A DNA stretch of 64,000 nucleotides. Source: Bimastos eiseni (lineage: Eukaryota; Annelida; Clitellata; Crassiclitellata; Lumbricidae). Under the pieces are notes generated by a model, which was given only the letters and a program-made list of their open reading frames with translations, did no database searches and was not told where the DNA came from. This document shows, in pieces, positions 31,241 to 43,302 of the stretch (position 1 is its first letter; the number at the start of each line of letters is the position of its first letter). The DNA lies in assembly GCA_959347315.1 (NCBI GenBank), contig OY365817.1, forward strand, positions 4,446,643-4,510,642, written 5' to 3'. A program made the translations under genes and the position numbers.

Positions 31241-31739
31241 GGCTATTTATAGATAATGGCATCATTCAAGGACCTCTGTAGAATTACGTTGGACGAATTG
31301 GTTCAGCTCTGAATAGATGTACCCTATACTCGAAGAGGCCGATGTACATTTTTCATGTTGCGCTGTTACAGTTGTGTATTATATATCAGTCATGTTTGGC
31401 TCAGATCTTCCTCAGGTGTTCTCAGTCTCCATCTGAATGTACTAGCATACATTTGTGCTCAATTAAGATTCTTGTGGAAAATTATGCTTAGTTTCGTCTA
31501 GTGTCTTTTATAGCTGCCCACAACTCAAACTTTACTTTGGGAGTTTACCTGTGGATTTTCTACGAAAGAACTATAGACAAATACGGTTTTATTATCTGAT
31601 CAATGATCACTTGCAGCAAAGATGAAGAGCTAAGCTTAAGCTAACTATTGCCACGAGACAGCAGCCACGGATATATGAAGGGTCAGTCGCTTCATCAGAG
31701 GACGGCCAGTCCTGTCTCTCTCGCCGTCTCATCCTCTAA

Positions 31740-33230
31740 CCGATTAAGTTCAACAAAGCTGAAGGAAAAGACTACATACCATCTGAATTCCTAAAAGCTG
31801 TAGGACAAAAGGGAAGCAAGAGCTTTGAAATATGCAAGGAAATATACAGAAGCGGAGAGTGGCCAGAAGAATTCGCAGAAGCTATAACAGTGCCAATAGA
31901 GATGAAGCAGGGTGCACAGGAGTGTATGGACTTAAGGACAATAAGCTTAGTATCACATGCATCTAAGATTGTCTTAAAGATGATTACGAAGAGGATGGAA
32001 ACGAAGGCGAAAACGTTTCTATAGGGACAGATCAATCTGGCTTCAGAAAGGAAAGAGGTAAAGGAAAGATGGTATTGCTACACTAAGAACGCTGTATGAA
32101 AGAAGTCTGGAACATAATAATAAGGTTTATATCGACTATGAAAAAGCATTTGACAGGGTAAATTGGGTTAAGATGAAGAAAACCCTGACAAACCTGGGTG
32201 TAGACTGGAGAGATAGGAGGCTGATATAGAACTTATACAACAGTAACAACAGCAGACGGCTTTTGTAAGGATAGGGGAAAACTTATTAGAAGGTTGTACA
32301 ATAGGAAGAGGGGTAAGACAGCGATGCTTACTGTCGCCATTACTATACATCATATATGATGAGGAACTTACAAAAGAAGCGACAAGTGATGTAGAAGAAG
32401 GAATGAAAGTGGGAGGTCAAATGATAAAATCTGTAAGATATGCGGACGACAAAGCAATGGTGGCCAGCAGTGAAAAAGGACTATACAGGAGCTAATGGAT
32501 AATTTAGACAGAGTAACCAAGAGGAGGTATGGAATGAAAGTAAATATTGAGAAAACCAAAGCCATGTGTATATCTAGAAAGAAAGGGAAAAAGATGAAGA
32601 TAAAGATTGACGAACAAGTGCTGGAACAGGTCAGCCACTTTAAATACTTGGGCAGCACAATATCCGAGGATGGATATTGTGTAGAAGACATCAGAAGCAG
32701 GATAGCGATGAGCAAATGCTCCTTTATGGAAAAGAAAAGAATGTTAACATGATATCTGAACATGGAACTGAGGAAAAGACTTATAAAAACCTTGATATGG
32801 CAACATATGCGCAGAATGCTGGACAATGAATCTGGCGGATAGAAAAAGAGTAAAGGCTTTTGAAATGTGGACTTAGAGGAAAATGACGAAAATTAGTTGG
32901 ACAGAAAAAGTATCAAATGAGAAGATCCTGGAGAGAGTGGGAGAACAGCGAGTTTTACTACAATCGATTGAAAACAAGAAACACCGCTGGCTGGGACATA
33001 TGTTTCGAAATGGGAATCTGCTGCTGACAGTAATGGAGGGAAGGATGCTGGGAAGGAAAAGACTGAACATGCTAATTAAGTGATCTGAACAAGGGGAAAC
33101 CCTATGCAACTACAAAAAGGAAAGCGAGTAACATAAGGAGTTGGAGAAAAAGGAAGGGGAGTCAAGAATCGTCATTGTCACAAACTTGCTCATCAGCAGA
33201 AGACTGAAGAAGAAGAAGTACTTGTCATAA
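31740..33230 (+). pseudogene. Decayed LINE reverse transcriptase fragment
   Basis: Pieces in several frames encode an RT: KDYIPSEFLKAVG, then RGVRQRCLLSPLLY (about 32310-32350), VRYADDKAMVA (about 32430-32465), and KVNIEKTKAMCIS...LGSTIS (32530-32670). The RHRWLGH-like KKHRWLGHMFRNG (about 32970-33015) is typical of the C-terminus of L2/RTE-type LINEs. Many stops and frameshifts, no endonuclease, ending in a GAA-rich tail near 33205-33220. A 5'-truncated old insertion. Confidence 0.8.
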
Positions 33231-33389
33231 TCCGTTTTCGTATCCTGGAAAGTGCCACAAATTTATTTATCTCTGCATGTTTTATATCTAAGCCTTACAT
33301 ATGTGGCGGACAGGCCACAAGGCTTGAATGAATGATTTATTTAAATAATCGGCTCGCCATAGCGTTATTTTACGTATATTTTTCACAGT

Positions 33390-36300
33390 GTTGAGTATAG
33401 GAGGGAAGACCGATCGGCGGTTTTTAATTGAGTGCATAGCTTGCAGACGCATGAATTGGCTTGAGTATAGCCTGACATGCAGTGCATCGCTATATATGTG
33501 GAGCAGTGGTTCGTACTGCTTCATACGTAGAGTGGTTCTTGTACCGCTCCAGAGATCGTGTTGCCATAAAAATGCTACCTCCAGTGACAGCCGCTCTCGC
33601 GGTCAGGCTGGTGCTGCTTTTCGCTGATCTGGTGGGGTGGGCCCCTCTGCCGTCGATCGCAAGACGGACCGTGCCCTGATCGTAGGAGTGAACAGGCTGA
33701 CAGAGAAAGACCGATCGTGAGAAATGCTCACAGGTCTGGGTAACGTTCGAGAGTACGTAGAGACCCGATTGACATAAATAAATGAATGAATGACAGTTCT
33801 GTACAGGAATACAGGGAAGATGGTGACTCCGTTGGTGGCCGTGAGTGATACAGACTGGGTGAGTCCCAGAAGGGACCGACGCATTTATCGAGAGAGGCCT
33901 CGGCGGCCGACAGAAAGATAGACTGGGAAAAATCCCCGACCGTGGAAGTTCTGGTGGCCGAGAAATATTCTTATTGGCTACCTAGATCAGTCATAGTTAC
34001 TCCTCACGATTACCAGCAGGTTGTCGGATACGTGGCCCCGTCGGTGGCCGTGAGAAATAGAGATCGGGTAAAGCCCCGAGCAACCGAACGTTACATCGAG
34101 ACAGATTATGGCGACCGTTGGGACAATTTACGGGAAGAATTCCCCAGTGTGCACGTTGGTTAAAAGACGGGGAGGGCGGCCCCGTGAAGCCGTTGGAAAC
34201 AGACAGAGAGCTACCGGAGAAGCCGTTGACAAATACTGGAAAACATGAATACATTCGATAAATACGGGGAGGGTGATTCCATTGGTCCGTTCGATACAGG
34301 GAAAGTTCCCTTTGGTGCCGATAACCTGATCAATTGCGGGCGTCTCCGCATATTCTTTTCTATTTACGGTTTTCCGTAAATATCTATGCTTGGTTACCTA
34401 ACGTGGTCATACTTACTCCTCCCTTTTACCAGCAATCTGTTGATTTGCGTGTCTGATCGCAATGTCTTAGATCGCGGTCTCCCCGCGTATCTTTACTTGA
34501 GTTACTAAACGTAACATCTGTTGTACTTGCGGTGTCCCCGCAGTATGTCTTCTTTTTTGTCTTACGATCTTTCGGTAAATCTTCTTGTTGGCTACTTATG
34601 TCGGTCACACTTACTCCTCTCGTTTTCCAGAAATCTATTCACTTGTGTGTCTAGTTACAATATCTTGGCTCGCGGTTTCCCCGCGAGGCGTCTACTAATT
34701 TCTTCTTGTAGATCTAACTACATAATCTCTTTTCGAGGACTTCCTCGAAAGATCTGCCAGTAGTTCGTTCCAGTGTATAAGAGACAATTGCTTCAGAGAA
34801 AGTGATTATAATAATACAGGTCTGTGTGAAACGTAGAGGTAATGTGGTGACACTTACCTCAGGTGCCTGTGAGAGAATCGAGTCTGAAAAACGAGAGTTG
34901 GTGCATTACCGTTGGTCAGAGCTCTAGGTGACGAGTATCTAGATGATCCTACGATGAGAGGAATAAGTGCAGTCCAAGGAAGTTACAGACATGTGAGAGT
35001 CTGGATGATTGGATACTAAAGTATATGACAGATGCAAGCAGGCCGAGAAAGATACTTGTTGGCTACCTAGTTCGGTCATAGCTACTCCTGCCAGTTCCGC
35101 AGGTTGTCGGAGACATGAAAATTCGGGTGGCCGCAAGAGATACAAGCCGGGTAGATTTCCGCAGCAGCAGCCGTACAAACCGAGAGAGCTGCCGGTGAAG
35201 CGTTGGCACATACGGGGAAAGTTCCCCAGTTCGATAGAAATATCGGGAAAATTCCAGAAGGACCCGCTGGAATTACACGTGGAGGGTGAACACCTTAGAA
35301 GACCACGCGTCAAACAAGAGAAAACGCTGGTGCCGATTGATACCTTCAGGTTACAAGTCAAGTAACTCTTCTTGATGGCTTTATGGTCGTTCGATAGGTA
35401 CTCTTGTTTGTTACCTACGTTGGTCATAGCTACTCCTCCCGGTTTCCCGAGTATCAGAATATATTACGGTGTTGGCGGACAATTGCCAACGCAGAGGACG
35501 GTCAATCGTGTGCATGATAACTTATGCGTGTGAGGCCGGTATGCCGCACACGGAAATTGACCAAGAGGCACGTGAAAGTCTGGGTTGTCCCTTGTCGTCC
35601 GATACCCAAGTATTAAACAGATGAACGCAGACGTGAAAGTCTGGGCAGTCGGAAATGGACCAAGAGGCACGTGAAAGTCTGGGTAGTCGGAAATGGACCA
35701 AGAGGCACGTGAAAGTCTGGGTAGTCGGAAACCCAGGGTAGAGATAACAAGTAGACCAGTAGACGAAAAATTGATCGATGCGTAAATATTACTGTTGGCT
35801 ATCTACGTTGGTCATAGATACATGTCCCGTTTTCCCGAAGTGTATCTACTTGCGTGTCTGATCGAAGTGATCGATACGAGTACGTTTGGGTAATCGGGTA
35901 CCCAGGTGAATACGTGGTTGCTTGTCGTCAGACACAGTTCTGAGAACTGACTGAAGTGCGAGGTCGAGCCCCCTCGTGCGTAGGTCGGATCGAAGAGCTG
36001 TGTGCAGACAGCGAAGGTTATAGACAGAAGACCTTCACTATCAGAGTCCGTGAATACCATGCCAGTGTCATTTTTCTCGAAGCAGATTATATCAGTGTTG
36101 GTGGGTAACTGCTAACACAGAGGACGGGAACTTACTCCGTCAATTGTGGTGCATGACAAAATATACGTGTGCGGCCGTTTATGCCATATACGGAAATAGA
36201 CCGAGAGATACGTGTTGAGCAGAAGGCGTGATAGATAAGTATCGGAGATGACATGACCAAGAGCTGTGCGACTTGTAGTGTCTAGGACGACAGAGTTTAA

Positions 36301-36850
36301 AGAGTTGAGAACAGCAATGTCTAGGAGTACAAGACGTTGAATTTAGCTACCGATAATTGTATAGGCCGAAATGGCTTATGGACTTGTGTCAAATATGTCT
36401 GAACCTCGTAACTTAAGAGAACGTTTGGTGTCCCTAATTGGCGATAGTTTCAGAGTCACAAGATGCTGAATGGTACGACATCAGGTAGACAGGAAGAAGA
36501 GGCTAGTAGCTTGGAAGGTAGACAAGGCGAGAAAGACTCCTGCCGGTATGATTACGAACCCCGTTTTGAGTACGGCCATCCTCAAAACGTTGCCCATCCG
36601 GCGACCGCGGAATAGGCAGAGTCAGACCTCGTGACTAATTCGAACAGTGTTACCTTTCTTGGAGAAAAGGCCCATTCTTAATCTTGCCTGGTGAGAGTGA
36701 TCATCCTGGTAGATATAGAGAGTAAGCGTTTGGCATTGAGATTTGGTAAGAAAGTGACTCGGGCGACTCCAGACGTGTCAGCAAGCTGGAGTCGACATCG
36801 TCCGAACGCTAGGCAGGCACTCGGGCGGCAGAACGCCACACATAATTAAG
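33390..36850. repeat. GC-richer degenerate repeat block of unknown type
   Basis: A motif like TTGGCTACCTACGTTGGTCA followed by (T/A)GCTACTCCT recurs near 33965, 34385, 34580, 35055, 35402 and 35790. GG(T/G)GGCCG(T/C)GAGA-type units recur at 33830, 33950, 34045 and 35105. A block at 35465-35575 is repeated at about 36088-36215. A 38-bp unit (AAGAGGCACGTGAAAGTCTG core) occurs at about 35560, 35660 and 35698. No ORF over about 160 codons and no recognisable protein. Base composition differs from both flanks. Confidence 0.6.
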
Positions 36851-37413
36851 CAATGTGTTATTATGGTTTACTGTATCTGCCTATGAAATCAATTTATAAC
36901 ATCATCCTACAGAATAGCAAATATGCTGAGCGTCATAGTTGTGGGCCAAAGGACGTAAAACCTGTCTTTCCGCATCTTATTATATAGAAGTCCCTGCATC
37001 ATTCCACGTGGCCCAGTTACTCCAAGTTCAATGCGTAAACAACCGGTGGCAATGGAAATGGTAAAAGAAGGACCTGCCCTGGCGAGAGCACGTGCCGATG
37101 GAAAAGATGTTATTATTATTTATTATTTAGGGCCTAACTGTTTAACGACATCTTATACCAACACCAGCTGTTGACGTCTTCAGAATTTGTTACATTTCAG
37201 TTCAATTTCGTATATAGTTTTAATCCTTTATCTTTATGTTGTCTTTCTTTCTTTAGTCTTTCTGTTTTCTTTCTTCCTTTTGTGTTGTTATTGATTCCAT
37301 TTCTGCATGACTGGTTGCTGAGACAGCAATATTCGACATATGGCTGTTGTAGATATTTCATAACATATAAATGATTTTTACATTTTACTCCTACATATAT
37401 AAACATACATATA

Positions 37414-37414
<1 letters not shown>

Positions 37415-37467
<53 letters not shown>
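37415..37467. repeat. (TA)n microsatellite
   Basis: More than 25 TA repeats. Confidence 0.95.
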
Positions 37468-37473
<6 letters not shown>

Positions 37474-37584
37474 TACACACATGCATATGTAAAATTTATT
37501 CATGTGGCCATATAGCTTCGTTTTTTGTTCATGAAGGCTCTTTTTTTATTTCAGTTTTTTTTCCATGAAGGTTTTTTCATGAAG

Positions 37585-40500
37585 GTTTTCTTACATCTTA
37601 TTTACAGAGCATCAAAACAATTTCGTAACATCAATGTCTATATAATGTTTACAAGTAATATTCAATATTAACAGTACATCATTTATAGTATAGGATTATA
37701 GACAATATTCAATAATCCAAATCAACATAACAACCAAAGGAATAATAATAAATCCAGACATTCAGCATTACAAAATAAACATATTAATACCAACTTAACA
37801 ACTAAAGTATCAATAATAAAGCCATACATTCATCATTACAAGACAAGACAATGAATATGTTGTGTCCAATTATTTTTGTTTAAAAATAGTTCATAAAATG
37901 GTTTTTCCAATATCCAGTATGCAACTCCAATAACCATATTTAGTTCCCTTAATAAAGTTACCAGTTTGGACATTGAACTTACATAATGTATTACTGAATA
38001 TTATTCCATTACCAGACTTGTACTCAATAATTTTAAATAATCTTTCCATTATTTATTATCCTTAGTATGTTATATACCTCAATATAGATATCTCGAAAGG
38101 ATAATATATTTATGACAGTATATCCACCTTTTTTTCTGCACATAGTGTAATTAGTAAATTTGAAATGTCATTTTTCATGCAAGCAAGTAATATATGATCG
38201 ATTGTTTCAGTCATCAGACATTGAGAGCATAAATCAGTTGGGTTCTTACCTATAGTTTTCAACCATTTATTAGTTAGTATATGGCCAAATCTAAGTCTGG
38301 TAATTTGAACTTCACGCTTCCTTATAAAATCCATAAATTTTATATCCGTGGATACTAAAGGCTGGATAGATTTTTAGAATTTTCCTTTTGGTTCACAATT
38401 ATATTCTATTTGCCATTTATTAATAACATAATTCTTTATTAAAGACTTAATTTCTTTTAACTCTAAATAATTTGTCGAATTAATCTCAGGTATTTCTAGT
38501 CCCTTCTTTGCAAAAAATGTCTGCCGTTTCATTTCAAGATAAACCGATATGGCTATAGGGATCCACGGAACAAGAATATTACTATACATTAGTTTATTGA
38601 CACTATCCATAAATTCAAGAAATAAATTAGGTCTTGCATCACATCTATTTTCTTTTATAGATGTAGCAACGCTTAGTGAATCAGTAAGTATGATGTATTT
38701 AGTTGTATTTTCATTTTTATTTTCAATGATCCATTTAATCACCTCAATAATGGCTGTCAATTCAGCTGAATAGATCGAGGAATCATCTGCAATTCTAAAT
38801 GTACTATGGAACCACAAAGATGGCACATAGAAAGCTGTAGAAACAACAGTCTCAACTATAGATCCATCTGTATAGATGGCTATATTATCGCTATATTTAT
38901 TAATTAATTCTAATGACAAAGATGGCATAATATGAAGTGAGTGTGTTTTTTGTTAATGTGTCGTTTCAGGGATAGATCTACTCTAATGATTTTATTCAGC
39001 CACGGAGCTGTTGACTGATATATAGGTGATTCAAACGGATGAGAAATTACGGAGAAAAAATGTTCAGTTCTTTTTAAAATGGAATTTTGCTTAATAGAAG
39101 ATGCACAATAATAATTTGACCAATGGTCTCACATAACCTCTGCCGCTGAGTGATCCTTTGAACTGATGATCTTTGATCCAACCTTCAGCGAGTTGTTCAA
39201 GCGACGCAAATGAAGTGGAATTTCACCAAATGCATTTTGAAGGGCTGCTATAGGGGTTCCTTTTGTTGACTCACAGGCCAATCTCAAGGCCTCAGATTGC
39301 AACTTTTTAAGCTGGGTAGCACTAGCTGTGGCATAAACCACATCTCCATAATCTAGAATTGGCCTAATAATAGCTTTGTAAAAGGACAATAGGGCCTGTT
39401 TTGATGCCCCCACTTATATCCAGACACGTACTGCTCTCATTATTTTAATTTCTTTATCACTTAAGATAATCCTTAATTTTGGTAATTTTGTTTTTTGTGA
39501 ATACTACTCCAGTTGTTTTAGTTACAGAAATTTTAAATCCATTTTCATCACACCAGTTGCTAATGTTATTAATAGCTTTTTGGATTATATCTTGAAATAA
39601 TTTTATGTTTCGGGTAGCAAAAAAATTGCACTATCATCAGCAAATAATGACAGCTCAACATTTTCCACACCAGGGTCCAGATTATTCATCATTATTAAAA
39701 ATAACAGTGGAGATTTAATGGAACCCTGTGGAGTACCATTTTCCTGTTAGAATTTTTCTGATAATTCTAACCCTACTTTTACTTGTTGGCTAAGAATTTT
39801 GAAATCCAATAAAAAATATTTCCTGTAATTCCAATTTTTTTCAATTTCTCTAGCAGTGATGGAACGTGAAGCATATCATAAGCTTTTTTCAAAATAAAAT
39901 AAAGATTGCTAAGATATTTTGTTTGTTAAGTTTTTTATGAATATAACCTTGATTTGATCCATAGTGCTTTTATGTTTCCGAAATCCTGTGTGAAACGGAG
40001 ATAACATTTTATTAGCTTCTAGAAACCACTGCAATCTGTTTGTTATCATCTTTTCCATTATTTTACATAGAGATGGTGTAAGGGATATTGGTCGGTAAGA
40101 TTCAGGAGCTGTAGGATCTTTATCAGGTTTAAGAATAGGTATAATTATGGCTGATTACATTCGGTTGAAAGTTTTATTTATATCATCGTCCAAAAAGTTA
40201 TCTTGAACATGATATTTACTTTCAGTTTTAAGTATTTTCCAATCTGCTTTTTTTAAATTCCAGAAATGCATTCCCATGCTATCTTCATGAGTTATAATCT
40301 CATTAACCCTTGTAATAGCAGGTAGGTATTCTGATCCCAATGAGGTTTTTTCAATAAATTGAACACCATTTAGAGCTATAGATCAGAAGATGTGATTGTT
40401 AAATCAATCACAGAATTAATATTAGATTGAATAGAAGTTATATGAGTCGCTTTACCTGTGTTTAATACCGTGAGATTGTTATCTGTTATTAAGTTTTCCA

Positions 40501-41000
40501 AAATTCTACCATTTGTATTATTTAAACTACTTCCCTGCATTTTATTATGAGCGTTAAAATCTCCAACTGCAATTGTTCTTTTTTTTTTTAAACTCATTCA
40601 AAGTTTCACAATCTATCTTAGCTGATGGAGGTATATAAGTGTGAAATATCTGGATTGGACCCATGTTAGTTTTATTTTCTAAGCATTGATTTTCAATATT
40701 TGGAATTTCTTTATTTTTAATAATAGTGAAATTAAGTCCATTTTTAATTAAGAAAGTTAAACCACCTCTTCTGCTTATATCCGGATTATCATTTCTCAAC
40801 AAGCTATACCCATCAAAAACAGGGCTTCTTTTATTCTCTGTCAGAAAAGTCTCCTGTGTGCAAATTATCTCTGGTGATTGTACACTATGCCTTTAATAAT
40901 TTTTTGATTGGTCCTTATTTTTAAACAGTCCTCTAGCATAATAGAAAGGTCCATATTAATCTATATTTCAATAATGATTTAGTTCAAATGACGGAAAAGA
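37585..41000 (-). pseudogene. Non-LTR retrotransposon with APE, RT and RNase H (I-like), decayed
   Basis: Reading on the minus strand from about 41000: an apurinic endonuclease with RRGGLTFLIKNG and GDFNAHN (about 40570), then the RT with NGTPQGS (about 39735) and FADDSAIF (about 39640). SFYKAIIRPILDYGDVVYA follows (39330-39390), then an RNase H domain with IYTDGS...SAELTAI...ILTDSLS (38930-38690). A zinc-knuckle-like C..C...H...C tail ends near 38150. This order is that of the I/Nimb group. Stops and frameshifts are numerous, and a poly(T) stretch near 37540-37565 may be the 3' tail. Confidence 0.85.
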
Positions 41001-41189
41001 TGCTTGCTTGATATAAGTTTATTTAACGACGCATCCATAACAACGATGATATGCGTAACGGAAAAGATGCACCGAGGCTGATTCTTATATAGGGAGGAAG
41101 GGGTTCGAAAGTGAGCTTAGGATGAAGGGATAGAAGCCAATTATCGTGATTGTTAGTCGAGAGACTCAGTCAATGGATGGACGGCTGGA

Positions 41190-41230
41190 TGTGGATGGGT
41201 GGATGGATGGATGGTTGGATGGCAGGATGA
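41190..41230. repeat. GGAT-rich simple repeat
   Basis: Imperfect GGATGGATGG run. Confidence 0.8.
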
Positions 41231-41569
41231 ATGGACGGTTGAATCTTCTGAATGTTCTGTTGTGGGTTGATCCTTTGACCTCCCAGTGGTTGACCCACTT
41301 CAATAACCGTTGCCTGTAGTGTAGCTTCGTGTGTGTGTGTGTATGTGAGGGCGGAACCCCAACCAGAACATAGTGTCTGTAGGCTGGCTCCTTAATTACT
41401 GAACTTGGAACTCTCCTATTAAATCACCATATGTCTCTCGGTGTATACATCTATATATATATATAATTATATATACATATTATATATATATATGTGTGTG
41501 TGTCTGTGTGTGTGTGTGCGTGTTTCTCTGACTCTGTCTCTGCTTTTATATCTTGTTCCATCCCCCATA

Positions 41570-41900
41570 CAATATAGTAGCCGAATGGTTAAAGTAGCGG
41601 ACTGGAGAGAGAGAGAGAGAGAGAGGGGGGGTTCAACTGTCCTTAAGGATGCTGTGCCTTAGCAAAGATGATCAGGGTTGCCCTCCTTATTTATCCCATC
41701 TTGGGAGTGGCTGCTTGCTTCTAAATCCAGGCACTGTTCTTTTTCTCCTACTCCCATCTCTACCTTCGTTTCCTCTCTCTTCTTTCCTCCTCCTCCTTCT
41801 CCCCCTCCTTCTTCATCTGTTTTTCTTCTATCTGATAGGAATGAGAGTAGAGAGCTAGTGAGCCAAACCGAAATATTGTGGTCTTCATCCCGAGGTCACA
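41570..41900 (+). repeat. Possible tRNA-derived SINE
   Basis: TAGCCGAATGGTTAAAG resembles a pol III A box from a Leu/Ser-type tRNA; a GA microsatellite and GGTTCAACT (weak B box) follow. The body to about 41900 is pyrimidine-rich and non-coding. Confidence 0.4.
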
Positions 41901-43124
41901 TATAGCCCCTCGATGGATCCGCCGCCACGTGCTGGAAGTTATTGCTTAAATCTTTAGAAACTATTTTTAGGTTCTATGTACTATCCAACAGAGTTCAATC
42001 ATTTTAGCTTAAGACAGCACATAATGCATTCCTTTGTATACGCAACAAAGATATGGCTATTAGACTTCTGTTCTGCTTAAAGACATAGCGTCAAAACAAG
42101 GATGGTTTGAGTCACACTCCTTGCTGCTAGTCATTTTGTTGTTGAGCAGATCAACATTAACTTGTTTCTTGTTAACTTAACCACCGTCGACTAGCTCCGT
42201 CTCTCTTTGTCTGTCTTTCTCTCTCTCACTCTGTGTGTGTGTGTCTTTGTTATTCGTCTTGTAAATGTCTAACTGACTAACTAGGACTTGGTGTTGGGAG
42301 CATTAAACACCAGTGCTATAAGAAGATTTCACTAATTACAAGCATAACGTTTGGAAAGGAAAGGAATGTCTTTCGGCTTTTGCAAGAACCAAAAGAAAGT
42401 TTCAAAGTGACTGGGCTCATATCTGAAAGTTTTACATAAAAGTACACGAATGAAAATTAAATTAAGTTAATGTACGATTGAAAATAGTCAACAAAACAAG
42501 TGATGGAATCTTCTGGAATAATAATTACTGGACAGTTTGTTCAGAGTGAGCTCAGAAAATTATTGTCTTGTTGAGAGAAAAGCTCTAACAGTGAAAGAAC
42601 ATGATCTCTGTCAGTTAATGTTATGTAAATGTACTCTATTTTACATAACGATCGTATGATTATAAATGACACTAATTATTTAATATAATTGCTTGGATTA
42701 TATCCTTTACCACTGCTGCCTGTTAAAAATCACCATGCATTGATGGTGTCAGCCAGAGATTTGAATCTCTGGAATGAGCCGACATCGGAAGCGTAACGCG
42801 ATCCGCACAATCTCTTCCGAGGCACATGAGACGCAGCCTACGCCCTAATCAATGTACCTAACGGGGTTAGTGTCTTTTGAGTAAATTTTCACCTGTTTAG
42901 ACGTAAACACTCGGTTGTTGAAAGGTTTTCGGTTTTCACCTGTTGAAAGAGACAACAGAGTCAGACTAACAACCAACAAAGCCCACGATAAGGTCATAAG
43001 GTCAGACTCGTCATTACGTCATGATGAGCTCAAATCCAACTGGATTATAATCCGACAAAATTCCAGAGTTTGATGAACTGACTGCATAGAAATCAGGAAT
43101 TACTTAATGAAAGTGGAAACTGTT
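41900..43124. other. Intergenic DNA downstream of the ETS gene
   Basis: No coding signal. Contains the tRNA-like segment at 42735-42840 and short TCTC/TG runs at 42190-42245. Confidence 0.5.
42735..42840 (-). repeat. tRNA-related segment (Arg-like), probably SINE remnant
   Basis: On the minus strand, TGCGGATCGCGTTACGC resembles the D-arm/A-box region of a tRNA. CCAGAGATTCAAATCTCTGG forms a perfect T-arm-like hairpin with a TTCAAAT loop. A consistent acceptor and anticodon stem cannot be drawn, so it is not annotated as a functional tRNA. Confidence 0.4.
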
Positions 43125-43302
43125 TCAGTAATTCAGACAGAGTCCAGACACGTCAGACGAAGGATTCCATTCTATTTTTCCTGGCTTTCCAGTTCGCTGT
43201 GGCTCCTCCACGTCCGGTTCCACCAGACGGAAGCAGAGTTTCCGTGGAAATTTTCCATCTTTTGGAACTGCAGAGAATTTACCATTGTTGGCTCGACACC
43301 AC
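43125..43302 (-). CDS. ETS gene exon 7 (end of ETS domain, stop)
   Basis: Joins exon 6 in phase to give [14 protein letters not shown], then [18 protein letters not shown], the last ETS strands, and a short tail to TGA. The usual YYY/YY after the recognition arginines is replaced by WC. Confidence 0.75.

Noticed and set aside
33390..36850. LTR retrotransposon
   Set aside because: No paired long direct repeats with TG..CA ends, no primer-binding site, no gag/pol motifs.
42735..42840. Functional tRNA-Arg gene
   Set aside because: Acceptor and anticodon stems do not pair convincingly.
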